From Paenibacillus farraposensis (GTDB lineage: Bacteria > Bacillota > Bacilli > Paenibacillales > Paenibacillaceae), in assembly GCF_020736845.1 (NCBI RefSeq), contig NZ_JAFFQR010000015.1, forward strand, positions 217,105-281,104: a DNA stretch of 64,000 nucleotides. Direction: 5' to 3'. Below, piece after piece: positions 41,842 through 50,603 of the stretch (positions are counted from its first letter, which is position 1; every line of letters starts with the position of its first letter). Both the position numbers and the translations under genes were made by a program. A model generated the notes under the pieces. The model searched no databases, had not been told where the DNA came from, and saw only the letters and a program-made list of their open reading frames with translations.

Positions 41842-43212
41842 TTGTTGATTACTTCGGAACATGTTCATTTTATCGGTATCGGCGGCTACGGGATGAGCGC
41901 GATTGCTCGGGTTATGCTGGAGATGGGATATACCGTAACCGGCTCAGATGTGGCATCACAAGAGCTGACAGAGAAATTGGCGGCAAAAGGCGCAAAAATA
42001 TATATTGGACACACCCCTGAACATATTGCAGGTGCGGATATCGTCGTCTATTCAACAGCATTGCCCCGTGACAATGTGGAGCGGGTGGCAGCAGAAGAAT
42101 TGAATATTCCAACGCTGCACCGTTCACAGATGCTGGCTCGTTTGCTTAACGAACGCAAGGGAGTGGCTGTTGCAGGAGCGCACGGTAAAACGACAACCTC
42201 TTCGATGATTGCTCTGGTTATGGAGAGATGCAATGTTGATCCAACGTATATCATTGGTGGCGAAATCACGAATTTAGGTACGAATGCCAAAGCGGGAAAA
42301 AGCGAGTTTGTCGTTGCCGAGGCGGACGAGAGCGATGGCTCTTTCCTGCAATATCATCCTTGGCAAGGTATTGTAACCAACATCGAAGCCGATCATCTGG
42401 AGAATTATGGTGGAGACTTTAATCGCTTGAAAAATGCCTATGTGCAGTTCTTGAGTCAAATACGGCCAGATGGTGCAGCTATTGTATGTGCAGATGATCA
42501 GAACATCCGGGAGATCATTCCTCAGCTTCAAACCCGGGTTATTACCTACGGAGTGGATCATGAGGCGGATTATATGGCGACAGACATTCAATTAGGCGAT
42601 CGTCGATTAAGCTTTACCATGAGCCGTAAGGGAACAGAACTCGGAACCATCGAATTGTCCGTACCGGGCAGACATAATATGTACAATGCGATGGCGACTG
42701 TGATTTCATGTCTGGAAGCAGGGATTCCTTTCGAGCAAATTGCAGCCTCGATTTTGGAGTTTCACGGAGCCAAGCGCCGTTTTCAAGTGCTGGGTGAAGG
42801 CAATGACATTTTGGTTATTGATGACTATGCGCATCATCCTACAGAGATTGAGGCTACGATTAGTGCAGCGAAAGCAACCGGCAAGCGTATTATTGCTGTG
42901 TTTCAGCCGCAACGCTACAGCCGTACCTTTTTTCTGCTAGATGCCTTCAGCCGCGCGTTTAGTGAAGCTAATGAAGTCATTATTACCGACATCTATTCAC
43001 CAGCAGGAGAAAAACAAATTGAAGGTGTGCATTCCTCCAAGCTTGTGGATTTGATTGTCCAGAACAGCAATGCCAATGCGATCTACTTGCCGACCAAGGA
43101 AGCCGTGATCGAGGAGTTGAAAGATCGGCTGCAGCCTGGTGATCTTGTACTGACGATGGGGGCAGGAGATATCTGGAAAGCAGCCGACGCATTAGCACGC
43201 CATCTTCACTAA
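41842..43212 (+). CDS. murC: UDP-N-acetylmuramate-L-alanine ligase
   Basis: A 456-residue ligase adding the first amino acid of the peptidoglycan stem. UDP-binding start [24 protein letters not shown]-loop [15 protein letters not shown] near residue 110, [47 protein letters not shown] and [14 protein letters not shown]. The start is TTG 41842, or TTG 41845, three bases after the folC stop region, with AAAGGTTGG upstream. murC at this position differs from B. subtilis. A terminator follows. Confidence 0.96.
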   Translation: MLITSEHVHFIGIGGYGMSAIARVMLEMGYTVTGSDVASQELTEKLAAKGAKIYIGHTPEHIAGADIVVYSTALPRDNVERVAAEELNIPTLHRSQMLARLLNERKGVAVAGAHGKTTTSSMIALVMERCNVDPTYIIGGEITNLGTNAKAGKSEFVVAEADESDGSFLQYHPWQGIVTNIEADHLENYGGDFNRLKNAYVQFLSQIRPDGAAIVCADDQNIREIIPQLQTRVITYGVDHEADYMATDIQLGDRRLSFTMSRKGTELGTIELSVPGRHNMYNAMATVISCLEAGIPFEQIAASILEFHGAKRRFQVLGEGNDILVIDDYAHHPTEIEATISAAKATGKRIIAVFQPQRYSRTFFLLDAFSRAFSEANEVIITDIYSPAGEKQIEGVHSSKLVDLIVQNSNANAIYLPTKEAVIEELKDRLQPGDLVLTMGAGDIWKAADALARHLH

Positions 43213-43269
43213 CGTAAAGCGCAATTAGTACAACCAAGATAGGTTATGTCGATGATTGTAGCGATACCC

Positions 43270-43312
43270 AAGGTATTCCGGGCACGAATGTGTCTCGGGG
43301 TACCTTTTTTTG
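43270..43312 (+). terminator. Terminator of valS-folC-murC
   Basis: AGGTATTCCGGG...CAC and GTG...CTCGGGGTACCT pair with one bulge and some G-U, followed by seven T. Confidence 0.85.
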
Positions 43313-43392
43313 TATTGCTGAAGGCATATTTCCTTAGCGTGATACATACAACAGACTATGAGGAAGTATGGGACAAGGAGGGGAGTACATTC

Positions 43393-44601
43393 GTGAATAA
43401 GGCCAAGATGACATTCAGGTTCGATCACCAACAGCCAGAGCCAAGCCAGGAGGAAAAGCTACAGGTGCTTCCGTATAAAAACAGGCCGATTGTAAATGAC
43501 CTGCAGGATAACAAGCGACGAATTAGCGAAACGGCAGAACATATGGAACATATACAAGAATCCAATCCCGATGAACTTGCAAGCGCGAATAAACGCATTA
43601 CAAGACGGCGCTTTGCTCCGGCTTTGAGAGCGCAGGGGGGATGGGACGATCCCTTCGGTCATTCGGCGGCTTCCTGGTCAGATGCAGATGTCTTGCCTGA
43701 TAGTCAGGAAGAAGAGGGAGATAGGGAGACTTATTATTTCGGTTACGAGTACCGAAAGCGTCCGCCCCACCCTTCCCGATGGAAGTTGATCGGGTCAGTA
43801 GCCAGTGCATTGGTGACTGGAGGGATGTTTGGATATATTATGCTGCTGCTGTTTAACGGAGGAGGAGTGGCCCCCGGATCAGAATCCTCGGCAGAGCAGG
43901 CCGTACCGGTTTTTAATGAATCTGTTGGTACAGCTACACCATCAGTAAAAGAGAATTCTACCCCTGTAGCAGTTGTAGCGGCTCAAGTTCCTCCGCAAAC
44001 TTATTACATGCTGCAGTACGGGGTCTTTAGCACTCCGGAACGCGCTTTGCAAGCAAAAGAAGAATTGCTGAAGGTGGGCATTGCTGCCGGAGGAGATGCC
44101 GAAGACCAGAATCGGGTGTATGCGGGGATATCGCCAGACCGGGAGCAGGCCAAGCTGCTCAGCAACCAATTGAAGACGCAAGGCGTTGAATTGTATGTTC
44201 GTGAGCTTCAATTGCCCGGATTGGAAAAAGCCGCTTATGGGGGCGAAGGTGAAAAGCTCACCGCCTTTTTTCAGCTAAGCAGCACATTAGTGGGCAAATT
44301 TAGTGGACTTAGCTCTTCTTTGCTCGGAGAAGGCGGTTCAACTGCGGTATCCAGCTCCGAAATGAAGGAGCTGAATGATCTGCATCAGCAGTGGACGCAA
44401 AGTATTGCTGTCCTTCCCTCCGGTCTCCCGAAGGAAGCGGCTGCTTCTGCGGCTTCGTTGGAGAAGGCAATGAACAGTGCGGTCTCTGCACTTGGAGAAT
44501 ACAACAAGAATACAGCCAAGGAGCACATTTGGGAGATTCAGTCCTCCATGATGGCGTATGTTTTGCGTGAGAATGAATTTATCCGGTTCATAAAACAATA
44601 G
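43393..44601 (+). CDS. SPOR-domain membrane protein, SpoIIB-like
   Basis: A 402-residue protein: charged cytoplasmic N-terminus (about 1-130), one membrane span (WKLIGSVASALVTGGMFGYI, near 131-152), a Ser/Pro-rich linker, and a SPOR-type domain (YYMLQYGVFSTPERALQAKE through GVELYVREL, near 198-275), then a helical tail. SPOR domains bind denuded septal peptidoglycan. The position before maf-radC-mreB equals that of B. subtilis spoIIB, whose product helps septal wall dissolution in engulfment, so this is probably its counterpart, although sequence similarity outside the domain is not clear. GTG 43393 follows AAGGAGGGGAG; ATG 43408 is an alternative. Confidence 0.78.
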   Translation: MNKAKMTFRFDHQQPEPSQEEKLQVLPYKNRPIVNDLQDNKRRISETAEHMEHIQESNPDELASANKRITRRRFAPALRAQGGWDDPFGHSAASWSDADVLPDSQEEEGDRETYYFGYEYRKRPPHPSRWKLIGSVASALVTGGMFGYIMLLLFNGGGVAPGSESSAEQAVPVFNESVGTATPSVKENSTPVAVVAAQVPPQTYYMLQYGVFSTPERALQAKEELLKVGIAAGGDAEDQNRVYAGISPDREQAKLLSNQLKTQGVELYVRELQLPGLEKAAYGGEGEKLTAFFQLSSTLVGKFSGLSSSLLGEGGSTAVSSSEMKELNDLHQQWTQSIAVLPSGLPKEAAASAASLEKAMNSAVSALGEYNKNTAKEHIWEIQSSMMAYVLRENEFIRFIKQ

Positions 44602-44722
44602 ACTAATCACATATTTCGCCAAGGAATTGGAAATAGTTCCCCATGCCGGATTTCTGTTTGTATTGCGGTACAAATCACCGTATAATAATGAAGGTGTCAA
44701 AAAATGGCGAGGGAAGATCAGA

Positions 44723-44965
44723 GTGAAAAAAAATGTAGGAATGCTTATATTGTTTTTGTTGCTCGGTTGGCTTTTGGGTGCATGGATTGCCAAAGCTCTT
44801 CAATCGTTCAAAGTCCTTTCCTTTCTGACCCACCCCACTATGATATCCTGGTCGCCGAGAGCGGATCTGGATATTATCAGTTACAACATAACGTTAAATT
44901 TTGAAATGAGCCTGCTTAGTCTGATCGGCATTATCGCCGCGTTCTGGCTGTATCGCAGGCTCTAA
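44723..44965 (+). CDS. Small two-span membrane protein (DUF4321-like)
   Basis: An 80-residue protein starting at GTG with GAGGGA eight bases upstream. Two hydrophobic segments (GMLILFLLLGWLLGAWIAKAL and MSLLSLIGIIAAFWLYRRL) flank a short polar loop with the partly conserved pattern FLTHPTMISW. It resembles the small Firmicute family DUF4321 found next to maf. Function unknown. It lies 23 bases before maf and is probably co-expressed. Confidence 0.75.
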   Translation: MKKNVGMLILFLLLGWLLGAWIAKALQSFKVLSFLTHPTMISWSPRADLDIISYNITLNFEMSLLSLIGIIAAFWLYRRL

Positions 44966-44987
44966 TTGATGAAAAGGAGCCTCCCTT

Positions 44988-45596
44988 ATGGACGGGAAAA
45001 TTACGCCCCGCATTATTCTGGCATCGACTTCACCAAGAAGGAAGGAATTGCTCGCATTTTTAAGACTTCCCTTTGAGGTGATGCCAAGTCATGTGGATGA
45101 GAGCACGCCTGAGAGCTGGACGCCTCAGCAAATTGTGGAGACCCTTGCGGTACGCAAGGCCGAAGCGGTCACGAACATTGCCGCCCAGTCCGAAGAAGCC
45201 GGACTGGTCATTGGCAGTGATACCATTGTCGTGCTGGATGGTGTGGTACTGGGCAAACCTGTAGATCATGCGGACGCGGTTCGTATGCTGACGGCCTTGC
45301 AGGGAAGAACACACCGTGTGTATACAGGGGTGGCCTGTATACATGCTGTAACCGGTCAAAAGCTTGTCAGACATCGCCAAACGGAGGTTATGATGAAGCC
45401 TTTGAGCCATGAGCAAATTGTGGCTTATGTGAATACAGGCGAGCCGTCTGACAAAGCAGGAGCGTATGGCATACAGGGGATGGGTGCCATGCTGGTGGAA
45501 TCGATTCAGGGTTGTTATTTTAACGTCGTAGGATTGCCGCTTTCCCTGCTGTCGGATATGCTGTCCGATTTTGGAGTGAATGTGCTGCGTCCTTAA
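44988..45596 (+). CDS. maf: Maf-type nucleoside triphosphate pyrophosphatase
   Basis: A 202-residue Maf protein: substrate loop ILASTSPRRKELLAFL near residue 9, VIGSDTIVVLDGVVLGKP near residue 70 with the catalytic Asp, and SDKAGAYGIQGMGA near residue 150. Maf enzymes hydrolyse dTTP, UTP or modified nucleotides; overproduction blocks septation in B. subtilis. AAGGAG precedes the ATG. radC follows directly. Confidence 0.94.
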   Translation: MDGKITPRIILASTSPRRKELLAFLRLPFEVMPSHVDESTPESWTPQQIVETLAVRKAEAVTNIAAQSEEAGLVIGSDTIVVLDGVVLGKPVDHADAVRMLTALQGRTHRVYTGVACIHAVTGQKLVRHRQTEVMMKPLSHEQIVAYVNTGEPSDKAGAYGIQGMGAMLVESIQGCYFNVVGLPLSLLSDMLSDFGVNVLRP

Positions 45597-45609
45597 AGGG
45601 GATGAACAT

Positions 45610-46302
45610 ATGTTGGAGTCGCCAATACCGATGCTTCGCGACCTCCCCCATGAAGAACGACCAAGAGAGCGCATGATAACATATGGGGCAGAAGCCTTGA
45701 GCAACGCGGAGTTGCTGGCAATATTACTGCGTACAGGAACACAAAATGAATCGTCGGTGCTTTTAGCGCAACGTATTTTGCAGCAGGCGGGGAGCTTGCG
45801 CCAATTGGTGGATATGAGTCTGAGCGAGCTGACCCAGATTAAAGGCATTGGAAATGCCAAAGCGATACAGTTAAAAGCGGGTATCGAACTGGGGCGCAGA
45901 TTAGCGTTGTCCCGCCATTTGGAGACCCCCGTGATCAGTTGCCCGCGAGATGTGGCAGATCTGCTGTTTGAACAGCTTCGTTATTTGCAGAAAGAGCATT
46001 TTGTATGCCTGTTCCTAAATACTAAAAATCATGTTATTGCCCAGGAAACACTTTCGATGGGCAGTCTGAATTCAGCCATCGTGCATCCTCGTGAAGTGTT
46101 TCGGGCGGCGATCAAATGCAGCAGTGCTTCGATTATTTGTGCCCATAACCATCCGAGTGGTGATCCGAAGCCAAGCCCGGAGGATGTTCAATTGACCCGT
46201 CGCCTGATGGAGGCGGGCAGAATCGTAGGTATCGACGTCCTTGATCATATTGTGATTGGGGACGGGACCTTTGTAAGTTTGAAGGAACAAGGTCTGATAT
46301 AA
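45610..46302 (+). CDS. radC: RadC-family JAMM-domain protein
   Basis: A 230-residue protein: N-terminal UPF0758 helices (PREERMITYGAEALSNAELL-like start), helix-hairpin-helix IKGIGNAKAIQLKAG near residue 80, and the JAMM/MPN metal site HNHPSGDPKPSPED near residue 178, with upstream Glu in HPREVFRAAIK. The family was once linked to DNA repair, but its role is unsettled. ATG 45610 has AAAGGGGATG upstream. Same position as ysxA in B. subtilis. Confidence 0.93.
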   Translation: MLESPIPMLRDLPHEERPRERMITYGAEALSNAELLAILLRTGTQNESSVLLAQRILQQAGSLRQLVDMSLSELTQIKGIGNAKAIQLKAGIELGRRLALSRHLETPVISCPRDVADLLFEQLRYLQKEHFVCLFLNTKNHVIAQETLSMGSLNSAIVHPREVFRAAIKCSSASIICAHNHPSGDPKPSPEDVQLTRRLMEAGRIVGIDVLDHIVIGDGTFVSLKEQGLI

Positions 46303-46308
46303 TATAAT
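46279..46308 (+). promoter_or_regulatory. Predicted mreB promoter overlapping the radC 3' end
   Basis: TTGAAG (46279-46284), 18-base spacer, TATAAT (46303-46308). A short CCGGCTtaAGCCGG inverted repeat lies downstream in the leader (46341-46355). Confidence 0.45.
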
Positions 46309-46415
46309 ATTTAATATTTAAATCAAACATTTAAAATACGACCGGCTAAGCCGGCCTGAATAAACCGTTTATACATGGATAACAGATTTCAGGGAAGAGA
46401 AAAGGAGATTACATC

Positions 46416-47450
46416 ATGCTAGGTGGCTTTACAAAAGATTTGGGAATTGACTTGGGGACGGCAAATACGCTGGTATACGTAAGAGGAAAAGGTATTGTTG
46501 TTCGTGAACCGTCTGTAGTCGCGTTGCGTACAGATACAAAAACGATTGAAGCTGTGGGTGAATCCGCGAAAAAAATGATCGGCCGCACACCGGGCAATAT
46601 TCGTGCGATTCGTCCGATGAAGGATGGCGTCATTGCTGATTTTGATACGACAGCAACAATGATCAAATATTTTATCCGTCAGGCACAAGCCCAACGCTCT
46701 TTGTTCCCGCGTCATCCGAATGTGATGGTGTGCGTGCCTTCAGGCATTACTGCAGTGGAGCAGCGTGCAGTTGAGGATGCAACGAAGCAGGCAGGCGCGC
46801 GCGAGGCTTATACCATTGAAGAGCCGTTTGCAGCTGCAATTGGCGCTGATCTTCCTGTATGGGAGCCTACAGGCAGCATGGTTGTCGATATTGGTGGAGG
46901 TACAACCGAGGTTGCAGTCATCTCCCTGGGCGGAATTGTAACGAGCCGTTCCGTGCGTGTGGCTGGTGACGAGATGGATGAGTCCATCATTCAGTACGTG
47001 AAGCGTCAATATAACCTGATGATTGGCGAGCGGACTGCAGAGCAGTTGAAAATGGAAGTTGGTTCCGCTATGCCATTGGAACTGGTGGAGACATCTGAAA
47101 TCCGCGGTCGCGACCTGGTGACAGGTTTGCCGAAGACAATAACGATTACATCTGATGAAATAAGTGAAGCCTTGTCGGATACGGTGAATGCGATTGTGGA
47201 CGCTGTCAAGGTAACACTGGAGAAATGTCCTCCCGAGTTAGCGGCGGACATCATGGACCGAGGAATTGTTCTGACTGGCGGTGGAGCACTTTTACGTAAT
47301 CTGGACAAGCTGCTCGCGGCTGAAACCGGAATGCCGGTGATCGTAGCGGAGAATCCTCTGGACTGTGTGGCGATCGGTACAGGCAGAGCGCTGGAAAACA
47401 TTCATTTGTTCAAATCGCGGAGCAGTTCTGCCGTCCGTTCCAAACGTTGA
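46416..47450 (+). CDS. mreB: Rod shape-determining actin homologue MreB
   Basis: A 344-residue bacterial actin: phosphate 1 loop [20 protein letters not shown], phosphate 2 [19 protein letters not shown] near residue 160, adenosine motif [18 protein letters not shown] near residue 285. It polymerises under the membrane to direct lateral wall synthesis with MreC and MreD, encoded next. AAAGGAG precedes the ATG. Confidence 0.97.
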   Translation: MLGGFTKDLGIDLGTANTLVYVRGKGIVVREPSVVALRTDTKTIEAVGESAKKMIGRTPGNIRAIRPMKDGVIADFDTTATMIKYFIRQAQAQRSLFPRHPNVMVCVPSGITAVEQRAVEDATKQAGAREAYTIEEPFAAAIGADLPVWEPTGSMVVDIGGGTTEVAVISLGGIVTSRSVRVAGDEMDESIIQYVKRQYNLMIGERTAEQLKMEVGSAMPLELVETSEIRGRDLVTGLPKTITITSDEISEALSDTVNAIVDAVKVTLEKCPPELAADIMDRGIVLTGGGALLRNLDKLLAAETGMPVIVAENPLDCVAIGTGRALENIHLFKSRSSSAVRSKR

Positions 47451-47466
47451 ATCGGGGGTGTAGGAA

Positions 47467-48324
47467 CTGTTTAAGCTGTTTGGCAATAAAAGACTATTTG
47501 TTCTATTGATCGGAATCGTTCTGTTTATTGCCCTTATGGGGATTACACTTGGACAGAGAAGTTCCTTAACCTGGCCTGAGAAGTTCGCCAGAGATTCAAT
47601 TGGCTTTGTGCAAGGTATCTTTTACAGGCCCGCTTCTGCAATAGCGGGCTTCTTTGAAGATATCGGAAATATGCGGAGCATTTATAAAGAAAACGAACGC
47701 TTGAAAATTGCGGTGGCACAGCTAACCACAGAGCAAATTCAAACTCGCAATTATAAAGAAACGAATGCCAGATTGCAGAACGAATTGCAGTTTACTCAGC
47801 AACAAAAAGCAAAAAACAACTACGATTGGCGTATCGCCCAGGTTAATAGCGTAAGCAATGATTCCAAAACACTTGTGATCGATATTGGAGCGAAGGACGG
47901 AGCGCGAGTCGGTCAGGAAGTAAGATCACTGGAAGGCTTTGTAGGAGTCATTAGCAGAACTGCAAATTTCACCTCCACAGTGACGCTGCTGACTACTTTG
48001 GACCCTAAAAATCCGAATTCGTATGCAATTGCGGCTACTGCACTGGGGAAAGAACAAACATTTGGCATGGTAGAAAGCTACGATCCAGTTACCAACACGT
48101 TCCAAATGACAAAAATTTCCGAAAATGATCCTATTGCCAAAGGCGATCAGATTATTACGTCAGGCGGAGGCGGGAAATTCCGGAAAAACCTGTTGATCGG
48201 TACTGTCGAAAAAATTCAGGTCGGGGAGTTCGGCCAAACAAGGACAGCGATTATTAAACCGGCAGCCAGCTTTGTGGATTGGAAGGAGCTGTTTGTTTTG
48301 TACACGCCTGAGGTACCGGAATAA
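47467..48324 (+). CDS. mreC: Rod shape-determining protein MreC
   Basis: About 285 residues if the CTG at 47467 is used. N-terminal positive patch (FKLFGNKRLF), one membrane span (VLLIGIVLFIALMGITLG), a coiled coil (about residues 75-110), and the extracytoplasmic beta domain with DIGAKDGARVGQEV and GDQIITSGGGGKF. It links MreB to wall enzymes. An in-frame TAG at 47461 limits upstream extension. The first ATG/GTG/TTG in frame is TTG 47506, inside the membrane span and without a ribosome binding site, whereas GGGGGTG ends six bases before CTG 47467. The start is therefore inferred to be CTG; a conventional caller would report 47506. Confidence 0.9.
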   Translation: MFKLFGNKRLFVLLIGIVLFIALMGITLGQRSSLTWPEKFARDSIGFVQGIFYRPASAIAGFFEDIGNMRSIYKENERLKIAVAQLTTEQIQTRNYKETNARLQNELQFTQQQKAKNNYDWRIAQVNSVSNDSKTLVIDIGAKDGARVGQEVRSLEGFVGVISRTANFTSTVTLLTTLDPKNPNSYAIAATALGKEQTFGMVESYDPVTNTFQMTKISENDPIAKGDQIITSGGGGKFRKNLLIGTVEKIQVGEFGQTRTAIIKPAASFVDWKELFVLYTPEVPE

Positions 48325-48854
48325 TGAAGATGCGCGGTCAGGTCTTAATATTGCTGCTGTTCGTGCTGTTTATAGCCGAAGGAACGATTCTTCCTTGGCT
48401 TCTTCCCGATAGCTGGCATCCAAGAATGGTTCCTAATTTCGTGTACGTCGTAATCCTGTTTGTGTCTGTGTATTACAGTCGTCATGTAGCATTGGTGCTG
48501 GGGATTACGTTCGGACTTATTCATGACGTAGTTTATTACGGGTTTATTATTGGGCCCTACTCTTTTGCTATGGGGTTGTCAGCATACTTGCTGGGGCTTG
48601 TTTTTACAGCCAGACGTGCACCGATGCCCATTATGATGGCAGTTGTGCTGATTGGAAGCTTTTTGCTGGACTCCATGCTCTTTGCCATTGATCAGCTGTT
48701 CCAGTTGAACCATCAAACATTCGACTGGGCACTGGCCCAATATATGATTCCTGATTTATTTATTCATTTTCTGTTTGCCCTCATTATTTATGTCCCCGTT
48801 CGCAAGCAATTGCAGCGTTTGGGTACCCGTGTGAAAAAAGAAGAGGCTTCCTAG
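48324..48854 (+). CDS. mreD: Rod shape-determining protein MreD
   Basis: A 176-residue integral membrane protein with five or six spans, third gene of mreBCD. Start overlaps the mreC stop by one base (TAATG). Typical features are a short N-terminus, VYVVILFVSVYYSRHVALVLGI and FGLIHDVVYYGFIIGPYSFAMG, the conserved GLxxD region. It completes the elongasome core. The stop codon lies in the loop of a long hairpin. Confidence 0.93.
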   Translation: MKMRGQVLILLLFVLFIAEGTILPWLLPDSWHPRMVPNFVYVVILFVSVYYSRHVALVLGITFGLIHDVVYYGFIIGPYSFAMGLSAYLLGLVFTARRAPMPIMMAVVLIGSFLLDSMLFAIDQLFQLNHQTFDWALAQYMIPDLFIHFLFALIIYVPVRKQLQRLGTRVKKEEAS

Positions 48855-48868
48855 GTCTTTTTTCACAC
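48829..48868. terminator. Hairpin spanning the mreD stop codon
   Basis: GTGTGAAAAAAG (48829-48840) pairs perfectly with CTTTTTTCACAC (48857-48868), and one more A-T pair extends it. The loop holds the last codons and the stop of mreD. No T-run follows, so partial termination or processing between mreBCD and minCD is more likely than full termination. Confidence 0.5.
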
Positions 48869-48936
48869 ATTTTGTCCGGGGTAGCAGGGATTTGACGACC
48901 CGGGGACGAAATGATTGAAATAGGAGGGACAGGCTA

Positions 48937-49599
48937 ATGGCAGTGAAATCGAATCATGTCACGATTAAAGGCATCAAAGACGGCCTGGTATTCCTGCTGG
49001 ACGATCAATGTGAGTTTGAGGATTTGCTAGGTGAGCTGCGTTTTAAGCTGGAGCACAGTCATCAAAATATTTTAACAGGCCCGATCATTCATGTGGATAT
49101 TAAGCTGGGAAGCCGGGAAGTGACAGAGGAACAGAAGGAAAGTATTCTGGAGATTTTGAAGCAGAAGGGGAATCTGCTCATACGATCTATAGAATCACCC
49201 GGGCTGCCTGCGGAAGTGCAGGGTAAGTCACCGATTCTCACGGTGACAGGGATTATCCGGTCGGGTCAAGTGCTTCATCATAACGGGGATCTGCTTTTTT
49301 TGGGAGATGTAAACCCAGGAGGGATTATAACCTGTACAGGTGATATCTTTGTCCTAGGAGCACTGCGGGGGATGGCGCATGCAGGAATGGAGGGGAACAG
49401 CGAAGCGATTATCGCAGCCTCCTATTTTGCACCGACACAACTGCGAATTTCCGAAATGATCAGCCGTCCGCCAGACGAATGGGAGACACGCGAATCGGGC
49501 ATGGAGTTTGCGTATCTCAAGGATGGCGCTATGCAAATAGATAAAATAAGCAATATCGTGCGTCTGGGCCGCGATTTTAACGTGTTCAAAGGGGTGTAG
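48937..49599 (+). CDS. minC: Septum site-determining protein MinC
   Basis: A 220-residue FtsZ antagonist. N-domain starts HVTIKGIKDGLVFLLDDQC; C-domain is the beta-helix with RSGQVLHHNGDLLFLGDVNP, then GGIITCTGDIFVLGALRGMA and EAIIAASYFAPTQLRIS. It blocks Z-ring assembly near poles together with MinD. AGGAGGG precedes the ATG, and minD follows after three bases. Confidence 0.97.
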   Translation: MAVKSNHVTIKGIKDGLVFLLDDQCEFEDLLGELRFKLEHSHQNILTGPIIHVDIKLGSREVTEEQKESILEILKQKGNLLIRSIESPGLPAEVQGKSPILTVTGIIRSGQVLHHNGDLLFLGDVNPGGIITCTGDIFVLGALRGMAHAGMEGNSEAIIAASYFAPTQLRISEMISRPPDEWETRESGMEFAYLKDGAMQIDKISNIVRLGRDFNVFKGV

Positions 49600-49602
49600 C
49601 AC

Positions 49603-50400
49603 ATGGGAGAGGCTATCGTCGTCACTTCAGGAAAAGGCGGCGTCGGTAAAACGACGACATCAGCCAATATAGGAACAGCACTTGCATTGCTCGGCAAAAA
49701 GGTGTGCCTGGTGGATACCGATATCGGTTTGCGCAATCTGGATGTTGTAATGGGTCTGGAAAACCGGATTATTTATGATCTGGTGGATGTAGCTGAAAGC
49801 CGCTGCCGTTTAAACCAGGCTCTGGTCAAGGATAAGCGCTTTGAGGAGCTTTATATGCTGCCTGCGGCTCAAACTAAAGACAAGAGTGCGGTTACGCCTG
49901 ATCAGGTTAAGGATATTATTTTGGAACTCAAAAAGGATTTTGAATATATATTGATCGACTGTCCTGCGGGGATTGAGCAAGGCTTCAAAAATGCCATTGC
50001 CGGAGCGGATCAGGCTATTGTCGTAACCACCCCGGAAAATGCGGCTGTACGCGATGCTGACCGGGTAATTGGCTTACTTGAAAGCTCACATGTGACTTCA
50101 CCCAAGCTGGTGGTTAACCGCATTCGTAACAGCATGGTTAAGTCCGGGGATATGTTGGACATTGATGGAATTTTACAAGTGCTTAGCATTGATCTCGTCG
50201 GAATTGTGCCTGACGATGAAATGGTAATCAAATCCGCCAACACAGGAGAACCTACTGTCATGAACCCGGATTCACAAGCGGCGATTGCCTACCGCAACAT
50301 TGCGAGACGGATTTTGGGCGATACGGTGCCTCTTATGCAGATAGACCAGAAGAAAAGCATGATGACACGCTTTAAAAAATTTTTTGGTGTGGGCGGATGA
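49603..50400 (+). CDS. minD: Septum site-determining protein MinD
   Basis: A 265-residue deviant Walker ATPase: VVTSGKGGVGKTTTSANIG near residue 5, LVDTDIGLRNLDVVMGLENR, YILIDCPAGIEQGFKNA, and the C-terminal amphipathic membrane helix MTRFKKFFGV. It positions MinC at the membrane. MinE is not encoded here; as in B. subtilis, a DivIVA-type topology would be expected. Confidence 0.98.
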   Translation: MGEAIVVTSGKGGVGKTTTSANIGTALALLGKKVCLVDTDIGLRNLDVVMGLENRIIYDLVDVAESRCRLNQALVKDKRFEELYMLPAAQTKDKSAVTPDQVKDIILELKKDFEYILIDCPAGIEQGFKNAIAGADQAIVVTTPENAAVRDADRVIGLLESSHVTSPKLVVNRIRNSMVKSGDMLDIDGILQVLSIDLVGIVPDDEMVIKSANTGEPTVMNPDSQAAIAYRNIARRILGDTVPLMQIDQKKSMMTRFKKFFGVGG

Positions 50401-50414
50401 ATAAAGTAACTTGA

Positions 50415-50450
50415 ACACTTAAATAAGTGATATCTTATTTAAGTGTTTTT
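50415..50450 (+). terminator. First terminator after minD
   Basis: ACTTAAATAAG and CTTATTTAAGT form an 11-pair stem followed by GTTTTT. Confidence 0.9.
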
Positions 50451-50482
50451 GGTTTGTCTTGCCATCCTGAATATCAATAGAT

Positions 50483-50507
50483 CCGGTGTATTCGCGCCGG
50501 TTTTTTT
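50483..50507 (+). terminator. Second terminator after minD
   Basis: CCGGTG and CGCCGG pair (one G-U) and are followed by TTTTTTT. Confidence 0.8.
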
Positions 50508-50603
50508 GATTTTTCAGGGGCGTAATCCTGAACCAGACAACATAAGTTGAAGCCCGTCCTCATAAGATGTATCAAACATACCTCGCTGAGGGGGCTGAAC
50601 AGG

